Shown piece by piece: positions 18,401-27,531 of a stretch of 64,000 nt of DNA. The notes under the pieces were generated by a model that searched no databases, was not told the origin of the DNA, and worked only from the letters and a program-made list of their open reading frames with translations. Source of the DNA: DASSUC01 sp035650075 (GTDB taxonomy: Bacteria; Actinomycetota; Actinomycetes; Mycobacteriales; Micromonosporaceae); assembly GCA_035650075.1 (NCBI GenBank), contig DASRII010000229.1, positions 1 through 64,000 on the forward strand, read 5' to 3'. The position numbers and the translations under genes were made by a program. Positions within the stretch are counted from its first letter, which is position 1. Each line of letters starts with the position of its first letter.

Positions 18401-18726
18401 CGGAGACCGCCGACGCCGCGCTCACCGTGGCCCGCGACTGCGGCCATCGCCTGTACGAGGCCGTCGCCCTGAATGCCCTCGGACTCGTGCACCGGGTGCT
18501 CGGCGACCGCGAGCGGGCGCTGCGGCACCACCAGCGGGCGCGCGAACTGGCCCGGGAGGTCGGCAACCGGTACAACGAGACCGACGCGCTCATCGGCCTG
18601 GCCAGTGTCCACCGTGACCTGGCCCAGCACGACCAGGCGAAGGCCTTCGCCACCGAGGCTGTCGCGGCTGCCCGCGCCGCCGGCTACCGCATCCTCGAAC
18701 AGCGAGCGCTCGCCCAGCTCGGCTGA
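15448..18726 (+). CDS. XRE + SARP (BTAD) + NB-ARC + TPR regulator
   Basis: 1092 aa. It begins with an XRE/Cro helix-turn-helix (about 12-70; GISQDELAARAGLSLRAIRDIERG), followed by a SARP winged helix (about 88-170; IGVLGPLVVWRGG, EEIIDALWGERPP), a BTAD (about 180-335), an NB-ARC ATPase with Walker A GTPGVGKTA (near residue 395) and Walker B RRILVLLDNALD, and a long TPR array (about 740-1090) with repeats such as GQAAVLGNLGAAWTELGETD. Two different DNA-binding domains in one chain are unusual compared with its two SARP relatives here. Role: signal-responsive transcription activator; ligand and targets unknown. It stands alone, divergent from a DUF3800-like gene. Confidence 0.9.
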   Translation: MTIDLDSGPGTAGQLLRRYRIRAGISQDELAARAGLSLRAIRDIERGRVRRPRQESLARLTAALQLADAERDELLTVLTVADPTDQRPRIGVLGPLVVWRGGVGLDLGPPMRRRMLGLLALHPRQVLHREEIIDALWGERPPKTCLALIHVYIGQLRTLLDPGRPKRDSGTTLVLAHGGYRLDVADEQLDLARFDGLVARARQARAAGDAPAAMESYEAALRCWRGPVLADAGSSLRHHPTALAVGRRRIAATLAYADLAMESGQPQRAVGQLRASAVDEPMHEGLHARLVLALAGSGEQAAALQLYADLRERLRVELGTDPGEELQAAHLRVLRRDVPTRAEPAARAPEPVASAGPAQLPAGSAAFTGRRPHLRLLDATLARTATAATVVVISGTPGVGKTALAVHWAQRVRDRFPDGQLYIDLRGYATTPPVRPVQALTSFLRALGAPPDRIPTDVDDAAGLYRSMLADRRILVLLDNALDAQQIRPLLPGGDRCVVLVTSRNRLSGLVAVDSARRITLETLTAYEGRGLLGKLLDRDRVSGEPDAVAALVEACDGLPLALRVAAANLADEPRRTIADYVDILAAGRVAALRVDGDDEAAVGAAFALSYRRLKPDARRLFRLLGLDPGADITADAAAALAGDTVPETEELLHTLTDAHLVERSAHGRYSCHDLIRRYAKELAHSEDSAAERETAVARLCDHYISTVDAAADVLYPHILRLSRPPAERGFTDSEQALAWLDAERANLVATVAHAAAHGPHPMAWQLADGLRGYFANRVLVIDWLASAEAALAAAEADEEPQAMASARISLGLLHWRQGYHHDAIDHYTAALTHARQAGWLEGQAAVLGNLGAAWTELGETDTGIRHFTAALDLHRRTGRLVGQAAALSNLGTTHLELGRLPDAIEHLEQALDVYRRIGSRAGEAISRTNLGETFLQAGRFDDALPQLTRALSLHREAGNRGNEADTLASLATLHLEAGRHAEASETADAALTVARDCGHRLYEAVALNALGLVHRVLGDRERALRHHQRARELAREVGNRYNETDALIGLASVHRDLAQHDQAKAFATEAVAAARAAGYRILEQRALAQLG
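17563..17573. repeat. Iterated palindrome TCCAC-W-GTGGA
   Basis: TCCACTGTGGA inside the 1092-aa regulator gene, read as TCC ACT GTG GAC (Ser-Thr-Val-Asp). ACT is an uncommon Thr codon in this G+C-rich sequence. Confidence 0.75.
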
Positions 18727-18737
18727 CGGAGGTCAGC
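18722..18737. terminator. Small bidirectional hairpin between convergent genes
   Basis: GCTGAC-GGAG-GTCAGC is a perfect 6-bp stem with a 4-nt loop. The stop codons of both convergent genes lie in its arms (plus-strand TGA 18724-18726, minus-strand TCA 18733-18735). There is no U-tract, as is usual in actinomycetes. Confidence 0.45.
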
Positions 18738-19269
18738 TGTGGGCCCGGCGGCGCTTCGCCTGGGTGACCGCGCGCAGCGCCTGGGCCAGGCCTATCGCCT
18801 CCACTATGGACATCACGGGTGCAAGCAGGTGGAACGCGTACGAGTCAGGGCGGAACGAGAACACCCCGGTGGTCGGTTCGATCCGGCCCACCATGCGGTC
18901 GTCGTCGGCGAAGACCTCGAACCGGCGTTCGGACCAGACGCTCTCCAGCCGGGCGCGCAACCGGCGGCCGCCGGCCAGCGTGGCCGTCGACCCGTTGATC
19001 GGCCGGAACATGCCGAGCTGGAGGTGCACGATCTCGGCACCGTTGGGAGAGCGGACCACGTACCGGCTGGCGGTGAAGCCCTCCGAGCCGCCCTCGGCGA
19101 CCACGGCGCCCTGCGGGTCGAGGATCTCGAACTTCGCCCGCACCGTCCACATGTGCCACTGGATGTGCGCCACCGTCTGGCCGTCGGACAGCATCACCGG
19201 CGATGTCCCGGAGGGGACGACCGTGTCCGGCAGGTACAGGGTGCCGATGAAGGGTCCGTGGAGGTTCAC
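18733..19269 (-). CDS. Hypothetical protein, last gene of the box cluster
   Basis: 178 aa from a GTG at 19269 (VNLHGPFIGTLYLPD), chosen because longer readings run into the CoA-ligase gene and give an atypical N-terminus. No family is recognised with confidence. It has a beta-rich body (SDGQTVAHIQWHMWTVRAKF, RYVVRSPNGAEIVHLQLG), a run of Arg/Asp pairs, and a C-terminal hydrophobic helix (AFHLLAPVMSIVEAIGLA) followed by a basic tail. It sits 31 bp after the benzoate-CoA ligase stop and is probably co-transcribed with boxC-boxB-ligase. A link to aromatic-acid use is guilt by association only. Confidence 0.6.
   Translation of the reverse strand: MNLHGPFIGTLYLPDTVVPSGTSPVMLSDGQTVAHIQWHMWTVRAKFEILDPQGAVVAEGGSEGFTASRYVVRSPNGAEIVHLQLGMFRPINGSTATLAGGRRLRARLESVWSERRFEVFADDDRMVGRIEPTTGVFSFRPDSYAFHLLAPVMSIVEAIGLAQALRAVTQAKRRRAHS
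18800..18810. repeat. Iterated palindrome, one-mismatch copy
   Basis: TCCACTATGGA; in the minus-strand gene it reads TCC ATA GTG GAG (Ser-Ile-Val-Glu). ATA is the rarest Ile codon in high-G+C genomes, so the word rather than the protein appears to be favoured. Confidence 0.6.
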
Positions 19270-19300
19270 ACCCGACGACAATAGTGGTGCGGGGCAAACG

Positions 19301-20812
19301 TCACGAACCCACCGCGAGCAGGTCGGCGGCCCGGCCACGGACGACGTTGCGGCGCAGCTTTCCGGTTGCGGTCAGCGGGATCTCGTCCATGACGAGTACC
19401 GCCTTCGGGCACTTGAAGTGGGCCAGGTGCTCCCGGCAGAAGTCCACGAGCTGCTGCGGCGTGACCGTGGCCGCAGGGGTCAGCGTCACGCAGGCCACGG
19501 TCCGGGACAGCCCCGACTCGTCCGGCACCCCGACCACCGCGGCCTGAGCCACGTCGGGGTGGGCGAGCAGGCACGCCTCCACCTCCGCCGGCGACACCCA
19601 GATACCGCTCGACTTGAGCATGTCGTCCGACCGTCCCAGGTACGTGTAGAAGCCGTCCTCGGACGCCACGTAGAAGTCACCGGTACGCAGCCACCGTCCA
19701 TCCAGGACACGTGCGGTGGCCTCGTCGCGGTGCCAGTAGCCGAGCATCGTCGAGGCGCCGCTGACCAGCAGGTGGCCCTCGGTTCCCGCCTGTACGTCGG
19801 CCCCCGAGTCGTCGACGACGCGCACCTCGTAGCCGGGCACCGGTATCCCGCTCGTGCCCGGCCGCACCTCCGCGGGTCGGTTCGACACGAAGATGTGCAG
19901 CGCTTCGGTCGAACCGAGGCCGTCGATGATATCGACGCCGTACCTCTCGACGAACCGGTGGTAGATCGGTGGCGGCAACGGCTCACCAGCCGATGTGGCC
20001 AGCCGTACCGAGGTGAGCGCGTCGGGCGGGACCTCGGCGCCGAGCATCGCGCCGAAGAACGTCGGACCAGCGACGAACAGCGTCGGCCTGTACTCGCGCA
20101 GCCGGTCGGCCACCATCTGTGGGGTACAGCGGGTGGGCTCCAGCACGGTCGACGCGCCGACGGACAGCGGGAAGAAGGCGCTGGTACCGAGGCCGTACGC
20201 GAAGAACATCTTCGGCACGCTGAACACCCGGTCGTCGGCGGTGATGCCGAGCACATCGCGGGCGTAGGTCTCGCAGACCACCCGGATCGAAGCGTGCCGG
20301 TGCATCGCGCCCTTGGGCAGGCCCGTGGTGCCGGACGTGTACAGCCACAGCGCGACATCGTCCTCCGTGGTCGGATGAACGTCCACTATGGACCCGGCCT
20401 GCGTCAACGACTCGATGTCGAACACGACCGCCCGCAGCGCCGGCGCGTCGGTGAGCAGCGGCTGGACCTCGCCGGCGAACTCGGGACCGACCACCAGCAC
20501 GGTGGCCTCCGAGTCGCGTACCAGGTCGACCACCTCGGCGGGTCGAAGCATGGTCGAGACCGGTACCGGTACCGCGCCGATGCGCATCGCGGCCAGCATG
20601 ATCGCCAGCATCCACGGACTGTCCACTGTGTTCAGCATGACCCGTTCGCCGGGCGTCACGCCCAGTTCGCGCAGACCGGCCGCCACCCGGCAGGTCAGGT
20701 CGTGCAGGTCGGTGTACGTCAGCGTGCCGCGGGGACCGGTCACCGCGAGCCGGTCGCCGTCACCGGCCTCGAGCCTGCGGTCGAGAAGGTACGCGGCGGC
20801 ATTGAACGGCAT
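19301..20812 (-). CDS. bclA: Benzoate-CoA ligase family protein (AMP-forming)
   Basis: 503 aa, ANL superfamily. P-loop-like LYTSGTTGLPKGAMH, STEALHIFVSN in the acyl pocket region, hinge WLRTGDFYVASEDGFYTYLGRSDDML, and the catalytic Lys in LTATGKLRRNV. SAGEPLPPPIY and FFAYGLGTSAFFPL are typical of benzoate-CoA ligases. It would activate benzoate with CoA and ATP, the entry step of the box pathway, matching its place beside boxB and boxC. The ATG at 20812 has AAGGGG eight bases upstream; the 53 codons before it lie inside the boxB end and are rejected. Confidence 0.9.
   Translation of the reverse strand: MPFNAAAYLLDRRLEAGDGDRLAVTGPRGTLTYTDLHDLTCRVAAGLRELGVTPGERVMLNTVDSPWMLAIMLAAMRIGAVPVPVSTMLRPAEVVDLVRDSEATVLVVGPEFAGEVQPLLTDAPALRAVVFDIESLTQAGSIVDVHPTTEDDVALWLYTSGTTGLPKGAMHRHASIRVVCETYARDVLGITADDRVFSVPKMFFAYGLGTSAFFPLSVGASTVLEPTRCTPQMVADRLREYRPTLFVAGPTFFGAMLGAEVPPDALTSVRLATSAGEPLPPPIYHRFVERYGVDIIDGLGSTEALHIFVSNRPAEVRPGTSGIPVPGYEVRVVDDSGADVQAGTEGHLLVSGASTMLGYWHRDEATARVLDGRWLRTGDFYVASEDGFYTYLGRSDDMLKSSGIWVSPAEVEACLLAHPDVAQAAVVGVPDESGLSRTVACVTLTPAATVTPQQLVDFCREHLAHFKCPKAVLVMDEIPLTATGKLRRNVVRGRAADLLAVGS
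20383..20393. repeat. Iterated palindrome, one-mismatch copy
   Basis: TCCACTATGGA in the CoA-ligase gene, read on the minus strand as TCC ATA GTG GAC (Ser-Ile-Val-Asp), again using the rare Ile codon ATA. Confidence 0.6.
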
Positions 20813-20823
20813 GGCGAACCCCT

Positions 20824-22242
20824 TCAGGTCAGGTGAACGTACTCGTAGTCGAACGGCTTGCCGTTGATGCCGTTGCGCGGCGGGGCGAGCCACGACGCGA
20901 TCTTGCCGCGCTCGTACACGGGCCGCATCAGCGAGCGGACGAACGTCTTGTCCACATCGGACGGTAGCCACGCCGTGCGCCGAGCCTGCCAGTCCTCGGC
21001 CGGCAGCACCTCACCGGTCGGGCTGACGGACACCCCGGCGAAGGCACCGACCCGCCGGTTGAACCCGACGTGCGGCAGCATCAGGCGTTGGGGCAGGCCG
21101 GCTTCGGTCAGCAGCCGGTTCCACCGGTTGACCCCGGTCTGGCAGTCGGTGATGTACGCGTCCCGCAGGTCCTGGTTGAGCCCGATCAGCGCGGGCACCT
21201 CGACCCTGCCGATCTCGCCGTCCACGACGGCGTCCACGAACACCGAGCGTTCGGTGAGGACATGGTCGTCCGTGCGCCGCTCCTCCGACCAGCGGCCCTT
21301 GAGCCCGGCCGTGAAGTAGTTGGCCACGTTGGTCGAGGTCTCGCTACCGAAGAGGTCCAGCGAGACGCTGTAGTGGAAGTTGATGTACTTCTGGATCGTC
21401 CGAAGTGGAATCGCACCGTACGGGCTGACGTCATCCGTATCGTGCTCGACCATCAGTTGTGCCGTACGCTCCACGATCCGGTCCACCCCGGCCGTGCCCA
21501 CGAACATGTGGTGCGACTCTTCCTTCAGCATGAACTCGCACGTCCGCGACAGCGGGTCGAACGCGCTCTCCTTCAGCGTGCCCAGCTGGTACTTGCCGTC
21601 CCGGTCGGTGAAGTAGGTGAACATGAAGAAGGACAACCAGTCCGGCGTCTCCTCGTTGAACGCGCCGAGGATCCGTGGCGAGTCCACGCTGCCGGAGTTG
21701 CGCTGCAGCAGCGCCTCGGCCTCCTCCCGGCCTTCCCGGCCGAAGTACGCGTGCAGCAGGTAGACCATCGCCCAGAGGTGCCGACCCTCCTCCACGTTGA
21801 CCTGGAAGAGGTTGCGCAGGTCGTACAGGCTCGGCGCGGTGGCCCCGAGGTTGCGTTGCTGCTCGACCGAGGCCGGTTCGGTGTCGCCCTGGATGACGAT
21901 GAGCCGTTGCAGCGCCGAGCGGTACTCCCCCGGCACCTGCTGCCAGGCCGGCTCCCCCTTGTGCTCGCCGAAGGCGATCCGCCGCTCGCCGCCGCGTTCG
22001 GCGAGGAAGATGCCCCACCGGTAGTCGCTCAGCGCCACGTGGCCGAACTGCGCCCAGCCGTCGCGTCCGACGTTGATCGCGGTGCGTAGGTACACGTCGC
22101 GGGTCATGTGCACCGGACCCATGTCGCCCCACCAGGTCAGGAACTTCGGTTGCCACGACTCCAGCGCGCGTTGCAGCCGGCGGTCCTCGTGCAGGTCGAC
22201 GTTGTTCGGGATCCGCTCGGTGTAGTCGATGCCCTGACTCAC
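20824..22242 (-). CDS. boxB: Benzoyl-CoA 2,3-epoxidase oxygenase subunit BoxB
   Basis: 472 aa, full length for BoxB. The diiron ligands known from Azoarcus BoxB (Glu120, Glu150, His153, Asp211, Glu240, His243, as I recall them) are all found two residues later: Glu122, Glu152, His155, Asp213, Glu242 and His245, in VNVEEGRHLW, YFTDRDG and KEESHHMF. The enzyme epoxidises benzoyl-CoA using O2 and electrons from the reductase BoxA. No boxA is present in the window, so the electron donor must be encoded elsewhere. The start lies two bases after the boxC stop, indicating co-translation. Confidence 0.95.
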   Translation of the reverse strand: MSQGIDYTERIPNNVDLHEDRRLQRALESWQPKFLTWWGDMGPVHMTRDVYLRTAINVGRDGWAQFGHVALSDYRWGIFLAERGGERRIAFGEHKGEPAWQQVPGEYRSALQRLIVIQGDTEPASVEQQRNLGATAPSLYDLRNLFQVNVEEGRHLWAMVYLLHAYFGREGREEAEALLQRNSGSVDSPRILGAFNEETPDWLSFFMFTYFTDRDGKYQLGTLKESAFDPLSRTCEFMLKEESHHMFVGTAGVDRIVERTAQLMVEHDTDDVSPYGAIPLRTIQKYINFHYSVSLDLFGSETSTNVANYFTAGLKGRWSEERRTDDHVLTERSVFVDAVVDGEIGRVEVPALIGLNQDLRDAYITDCQTGVNRWNRLLTEAGLPQRLMLPHVGFNRRVGAFAGVSVSPTGEVLPAEDWQARRTAWLPSDVDKTFVRSLMRPVYERGKIASWLAPPRNGINGKPFDYEYVHLT

Positions 22243-22243
22243 G

Positions 22244-23878
<1,635 letters not shown>

Positions 23879-23894
23879 GCCTGAATCGTCTACG

Positions 23895-25817
23895 TCAGCT
23901 TTGCGTGGCGTCAAGATGGGGCGGCAGCGGGCAGTGCAGGAGCCCGCAGACCGTCCGGAGCAGCTCCAACTCGGTCACGGTCAGCACGCCGTCCTGCGAG
24001 ATCGCGTCGACGGCGGCCTGGACCAGCAACGCCTTGTCCGCCGGGGCGAGGCCGTCGAGCGGATCCCAGACTATCTCCAGCTCCACGACGCCGCGCTCCG
24101 GAACGAGGTACGGGACGGGTGGTCGCCCGCGCAGCACCCGCCGCATGCCCGCGGCAAAGGCCCGTTCCGCGCCGGCCTGGTCGGCGTGGCCGGCCTGGGC
24201 CAGCACGGAGAGCAACGTCGCCGCGGCCGGGATGTTGGCGTCGAGGGTCGTGCGTGCCGGCCGCCGGCGGTCGAGCGACTCGTGTAGTTCCCGGTACAGC
24301 AGCCGGGACAGGCAGTACTCGAACGGGGTGATCCGGCCGTCGACGTGGATGAGCGCGAACACCGTACCGAGCACGGCCTCCCGATCGAGCTGTGCCCGCT
24401 CCCGCAGGGCCGGGAACGACAACTCGGCCAGTGGTAGGCGCAGCAACGGGTGCAGCCCCGAGAGCGTGTCGGCTTCGGCCGCCGCCGCGTCGGCCAACGG
24501 GCGCCCGGCCTGTTCGGCGATGACCGCGTGCTGTGCCGCCCGGGCGGCCGGGTCCTCGGCGAGCAGCAGGCCGAGCACGAGCGGCACCACCGTGTCGACC
24601 CCGCGCGCCCGGGCCAGGATCTCGGCTCCGATCTCGTCGAGAATCGCCCCGGCCCGCCGGTACGCCGCGTCCGTCGGCGCGGCGATTTGCTCCACGACGG
24701 TCCGCGCATCCACCGGCTCGCTGGGGGCGGTCGTCGGTGGCAACGCCTCGACCGCAGTCCCGGTCAACCCCGCCGCGGCGTCCTCCGCGAGGCCGGACGG
24801 TGGTTCCACCGCCCACCGCTCGGCCAGCGCGTTCAGCTCGGCCGGGTCGAACGACGGGTCCAGCGCCCGAATCCGGTCCGCCAGCGGTGGGTGGGTCGCG
24901 AACAGGCTCACGAGCCGCTGCCCCGAGCCGAACAGCAGGTGGCCGACCTCCTCGGTTCTCGGGGTGCGCAGCTTCGACCCGGCGGGCAGGCCGGCGATCT
25001 TCTTCAGCGCTCCCACGATGCCGGAGGTCTGCCGGGTGAACTGCACGGCCGAGGCGTCGGCGAGGTACTCCCGCTGCCGGGAGACGGACGCCTTGATCAG
25101 GCGCCCGCCGATGACGCCGATGAAGCCGGCGACGACCAAGGCGATGCCGATGAGCGGCAGCGGGTTGTTGCCGGACTCCCGGTTCCGGCTGCGGCCGGAG
25201 GAGAAGAAGCTCGCCTGCAGCAGGATCCGGCCCAGCACGGTCAGGAACAGGATGCCGAACAACAGCCCCATCAGCCGGATGTTCAGCCGCATGTCGCCGT
25301 TGACGACGTGGCTGAACTCGTGCGCGATCACGCCTTGCAGCTCGTCGCGGTTCAGCCGCTCCAGCGCGCCCCGGGTGACCGCCACCGCTGCGTCCGATGT
25401 GGACCAACCGGCCGCGAACGCGTTGATGGCGTCCTCGTCGGGCAGGATGAACACCTCCGGCACGGTCACCCCGGAGGCGATGGCGATCTCCTCCACGACG
25501 TTGCGCAGCCGGCGCAGCTGAGGATCGGTGGTGTCCCGGGGCACCGGTACCCCACCCAGCTCCCGCGCGACCGTGGACCCGCCGCCGCGCAGCACGGCCG
25601 TGCGATAGAGCGCGGCCACGCCGATCGCGCCGAGGGTCGCCAGGCTCGCCACCACGATCAGCCCGATCTGCTCCCCGCCGGACGCGGAGAACGCGTTGAA
25701 GGCCGCCACCACCGCCAGGTCGACGGCCAACACGATGCCGATCACGGCCAGGACGAACAGCACGACCAACCGCACCGACACCCGCCGTACGCGCTGCTGG
25801 CGCGCGAAGAAGTCCAT
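23895..25817 (-). CDS. M48 family membrane metalloprotease (HtpX/Ste24-like)
   Basis: 640 aa, about twice the usual HtpX length. Two N-terminal helices (about 14-38, 48-70), zinc motif HEFSH (about 164-168) with the third ligand Glu in REYLADASAVQFTR, two helices in between (LMGLLFGILFLTVL, ALVVAGFIGVIGG), and THPPLADRIRALD ending the peptidase domain near 325. The remaining approximately 300 residues are a cytosolic Ala/Arg-rich helical region of unknown role with a TerB-like feel (VHVDGRITPFEYCLSRLLYRE). Likely a membrane-protein quality-control protease. Its ATG directly follows the TAG of the LemA gene (TAGATG), so the two form a unit. Confidence 0.88.
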   Translation of the reverse strand: MDFFARQQRVRRVSVRLVVLFVLAVIGIVLAVDLAVVAAFNAFSASGGEQIGLIVVASLATLGAIGVAALYRTAVLRGGGSTVARELGGVPVPRDTTDPQLRRLRNVVEEIAIASGVTVPEVFILPDEDAINAFAAGWSTSDAAVAVTRGALERLNRDELQGVIAHEFSHVVNGDMRLNIRLMGLLFGILFLTVLGRILLQASFFSSGRSRNRESGNNPLPLIGIALVVAGFIGVIGGRLIKASVSRQREYLADASAVQFTRQTSGIVGALKKIAGLPAGSKLRTPRTEEVGHLLFGSGQRLVSLFATHPPLADRIRALDPSFDPAELNALAERWAVEPPSGLAEDAAAGLTGTAVEALPPTTAPSEPVDARTVVEQIAAPTDAAYRRAGAILDEIGAEILARARGVDTVVPLVLGLLLAEDPAARAAQHAVIAEQAGRPLADAAAAEADTLSGLHPLLRLPLAELSFPALRERAQLDREAVLGTVFALIHVDGRITPFEYCLSRLLYRELHESLDRRRPARTTLDANIPAAATLLSVLAQAGHADQAGAERAFAAGMRRVLRGRPPVPYLVPERGVVELEIVWDPLDGLAPADKALLVQAAVDAISQDGVLTVTELELLRTVCGLLHCPLPPHLDATQS

Positions 25818-26420
25818 CTAGAACTGGACCTCGGGCGCCTGGCGCTGCTGCGGGTCCTCGATCTCGAACTGGGCCGCCGGGTCGAACTTGAACATGCCCG
25901 CGAGCATGCTCGACGGGAACGTCTCGCGCCGGTTGTTGTACGCCATCACCGCGTCGTTGTAAGCCTGGCGGGCAAAGGCGACCCGGTTCTCGGTGGAGGT
26001 CAGCTCCTCCGACAGCTGCATCATGTTCTGGTTGGCCTTGAGGTCCGGGTACGCCTCCGCCAGCGCGAAGAGCCGACCGAGGGCCTGGGTCAGCATGTTC
26101 TCCGCGCCGCCGAGCTGCTGCATGGCGTTCGGATCGCCCGGAGCCGCGGTCGCCGCCGCCTGCGCGGTCACCGCCCGGGTGCGGGCGGCCGTGACCGCCT
26201 CGAGCGTCTCCCGCTCGTGTTTCAGGTACCCCTTGGCGACCTCGACCAGGTTCGGAATCAGATCGTGCCGCCGGGTCAGCTGAACGTCGATCTGAGCGAA
26301 CGCGTTCCGGTACCCATTACGGGCACGAACCAGTCCATTGTAGATCGATACCGCCCAGAAACCGACGACCGCGACGATCAGTACGAGGCAGACCAGACCG
26401 ATCAACCACTCCATGTCCAC
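25818..26420 (-). CDS. lemA: LemA family protein
   Basis: 200 aa. One N-terminal membrane anchor (about 3-25), then the diagnostic helical core YNGLVRARNGYRNAFAQIDV and RRHDLIPNLVEVAKGYLKHE, YPDLKANQNMMQLSEELTSTENRV and ARQAYNDAVMAYNNRRETFP. LemA proteins are exposed coiled-coil membrane proteins of unknown molecular function that often neighbour M48 proteases, as here. GTG at 26420 is used; an ATG two codons later (26414) is an equal alternative. Confidence 0.92.
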   Translation of the reverse strand: MDMEWLIGLVCLVLIVAVVGFWAVSIYNGLVRARNGYRNAFAQIDVQLTRRHDLIPNLVEVAKGYLKHERETLEAVTAARTRAVTAQAAATAAPGDPNAMQQLGGAENMLTQALGRLFALAEAYPDLKANQNMMQLSEELTSTENRVAFARQAYNDAVMAYNNRRETFPSSMLAGMFKFDPAAQFEIEDPQQRQAPEVQF

Positions 26421-26450
26421 ATCGTACTCAGGACGATCTCCCCGCGGCCG

Positions 26451-26753
26451 TCAGGCAGTCGACACCTGGTACCAGTAGTACTGGGCGAGCCCGAGCGGAC
26501 AGGTCACCCACGACTGGTTGCTGGACGACACCCACGGGCCGTAGACGAAGAAGCCGGCCGTACACCAGACCTGGACGCGGTGGTAGCCGGGGCCGCCCTG
26601 GCACACCGAATACGCGGTGTAGAAGCTGTACCGGTACGCGCCACAGCCGTACGGGGTGCCGCCGGGCTCGGCCGACGCGGCGGTCGCTCCGGCCCCCACC
26701 AGTGCGAGCGCGGCCGCGAAGGTGATCAGTAACCTCGACAGTGTCCTCGACAT
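26451..26753 (-). CDS. Small secreted aromatic- and cysteine-rich protein
   Basis: 100 aa, family not recognised. A clear Sec signal (MSRTLSRLLITFAAALALVG, cleavage after ASA near residue 28) is followed by about 72 mature residues with four Cys (CGAY, VCQG, VWCT, VTCP) and many Tyr/Trp/Phe, ending WYQVSTA. Four cysteines suggest two disulphides in a compact extracellular domain. It lies 30 bp upstream of lemA on the same strand, so it may be the first gene of the secreted protein-lemA-M48-box transcript. Confidence 0.75.
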   Translation of the reverse strand: MSRTLSRLLITFAAALALVGAGATAASAEPGGTPYGCGAYRYSFYTAYSVCQGGPGYHRVQVWCTAGFFVYGPWVSSSNQSWVTCPLGLAQYYWYQVSTA

Positions 26754-26777
26754 GGGTCGAGGCTACGATCGGGCTCT

Positions 26778-27515
26778 TTACGAACGCTCAGCTACTTCTT
26801 TACGCCTCGCGCGCTGGACGCGGGTCAGGTACGGAATCGGGAAACTCCCCCGGCCGGCCAGCTCGGGTCCGGTGAGCAGGTCGCGCACGGCGTCCAACAT
26901 CGCCGCCCGGTCCGCGGCCGAAGCCATCAGGTACGGCGACCGGGTCGACACCATCCCCACCACCTCTTCCGGCGTGACCCACATCTCGTGGTGGAACTCG
27001 GCCGTCGTAACCGGGCCGAACAACTCCCCGAAGTGCGAGTGCCTCTCGTGGCAGATGGTACGGATCCCGTCGATGATCTCGTCGAGCCGCACCGTCCACT
27101 GTGTACCGGGGTCGGCGTCGTTCCACATCGCGGCGAGGACGCCGGCCGGCCGCAGGACCCGGGCGATCTCCGGGTGGGCGCGGTCGGCTTCGAACCAGTG
27201 GTACGCCTGCCCGGCGACGACCGCGTCCACGGACCCGTCCGGCAACGGGATGTTCTCGGCCGTACCGGCCAGTGCCGTGACGCCTTCGCTCAACCGCGTG
27301 AGCAGAGCCCGCATCGCCCCGTCCGGTTCGACCGCCACCACCTCGTGGCCGAGCCGGCGCAGCACCCGGCTCAGGATCCCCGTACCGGCGCCGAGGTCCA
27401 CCACGCGCAGCGGGCGCTCACCGAGAGCCCAGTCGACCGCCTCGGGCGCATACGTCGGCCGGTACCGGTCGTAGTTCTCCGCGACGGTGCCGAAGGAGCG
27501 GGCGTGGTCGGTCAC
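26778..27515 (-). CDS. Class I SAM-dependent methyltransferase
   Basis: 245 aa. Motif I LRVVDLGAGTGILSRVLRRL (about 36-55) and the acidic end of strand 2 VVAVEPDGAM, then AENIPLPDGSVDAVVAGQAYHWF and ARVLRPAGVLAAMWNDADPG, place it in the Methyltransf_11 group. It resembles ubiquinone/menaquinone-biosynthesis-like or small-molecule methyltransferases; substrate unknown. GTG start (VTDHARSFGTVAENYDRYRP) is supported by the family's typical FxxxAxxYDxxRP opening. Confidence 0.85.
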   Translation of the reverse strand: MTDHARSFGTVAENYDRYRPTYAPEAVDWALGERPLRVVDLGAGTGILSRVLRRLGHEVVAVEPDGAMRALLTRLSEGVTALAGTAENIPLPDGSVDAVVAGQAYHWFEADRAHPEIARVLRPAGVLAAMWNDADPGTQWTVRLDEIIDGIRTICHERHSHFGELFGPVTTAEFHHEMWVTPEEVVGMVSTRSPYLMASAADRAAMLDAVRDLLTGPELAGRGSFPIPYLTRVQRARRKEVAERS

Positions 27516-27531
27516 TTGCGAAGAATAGCCG

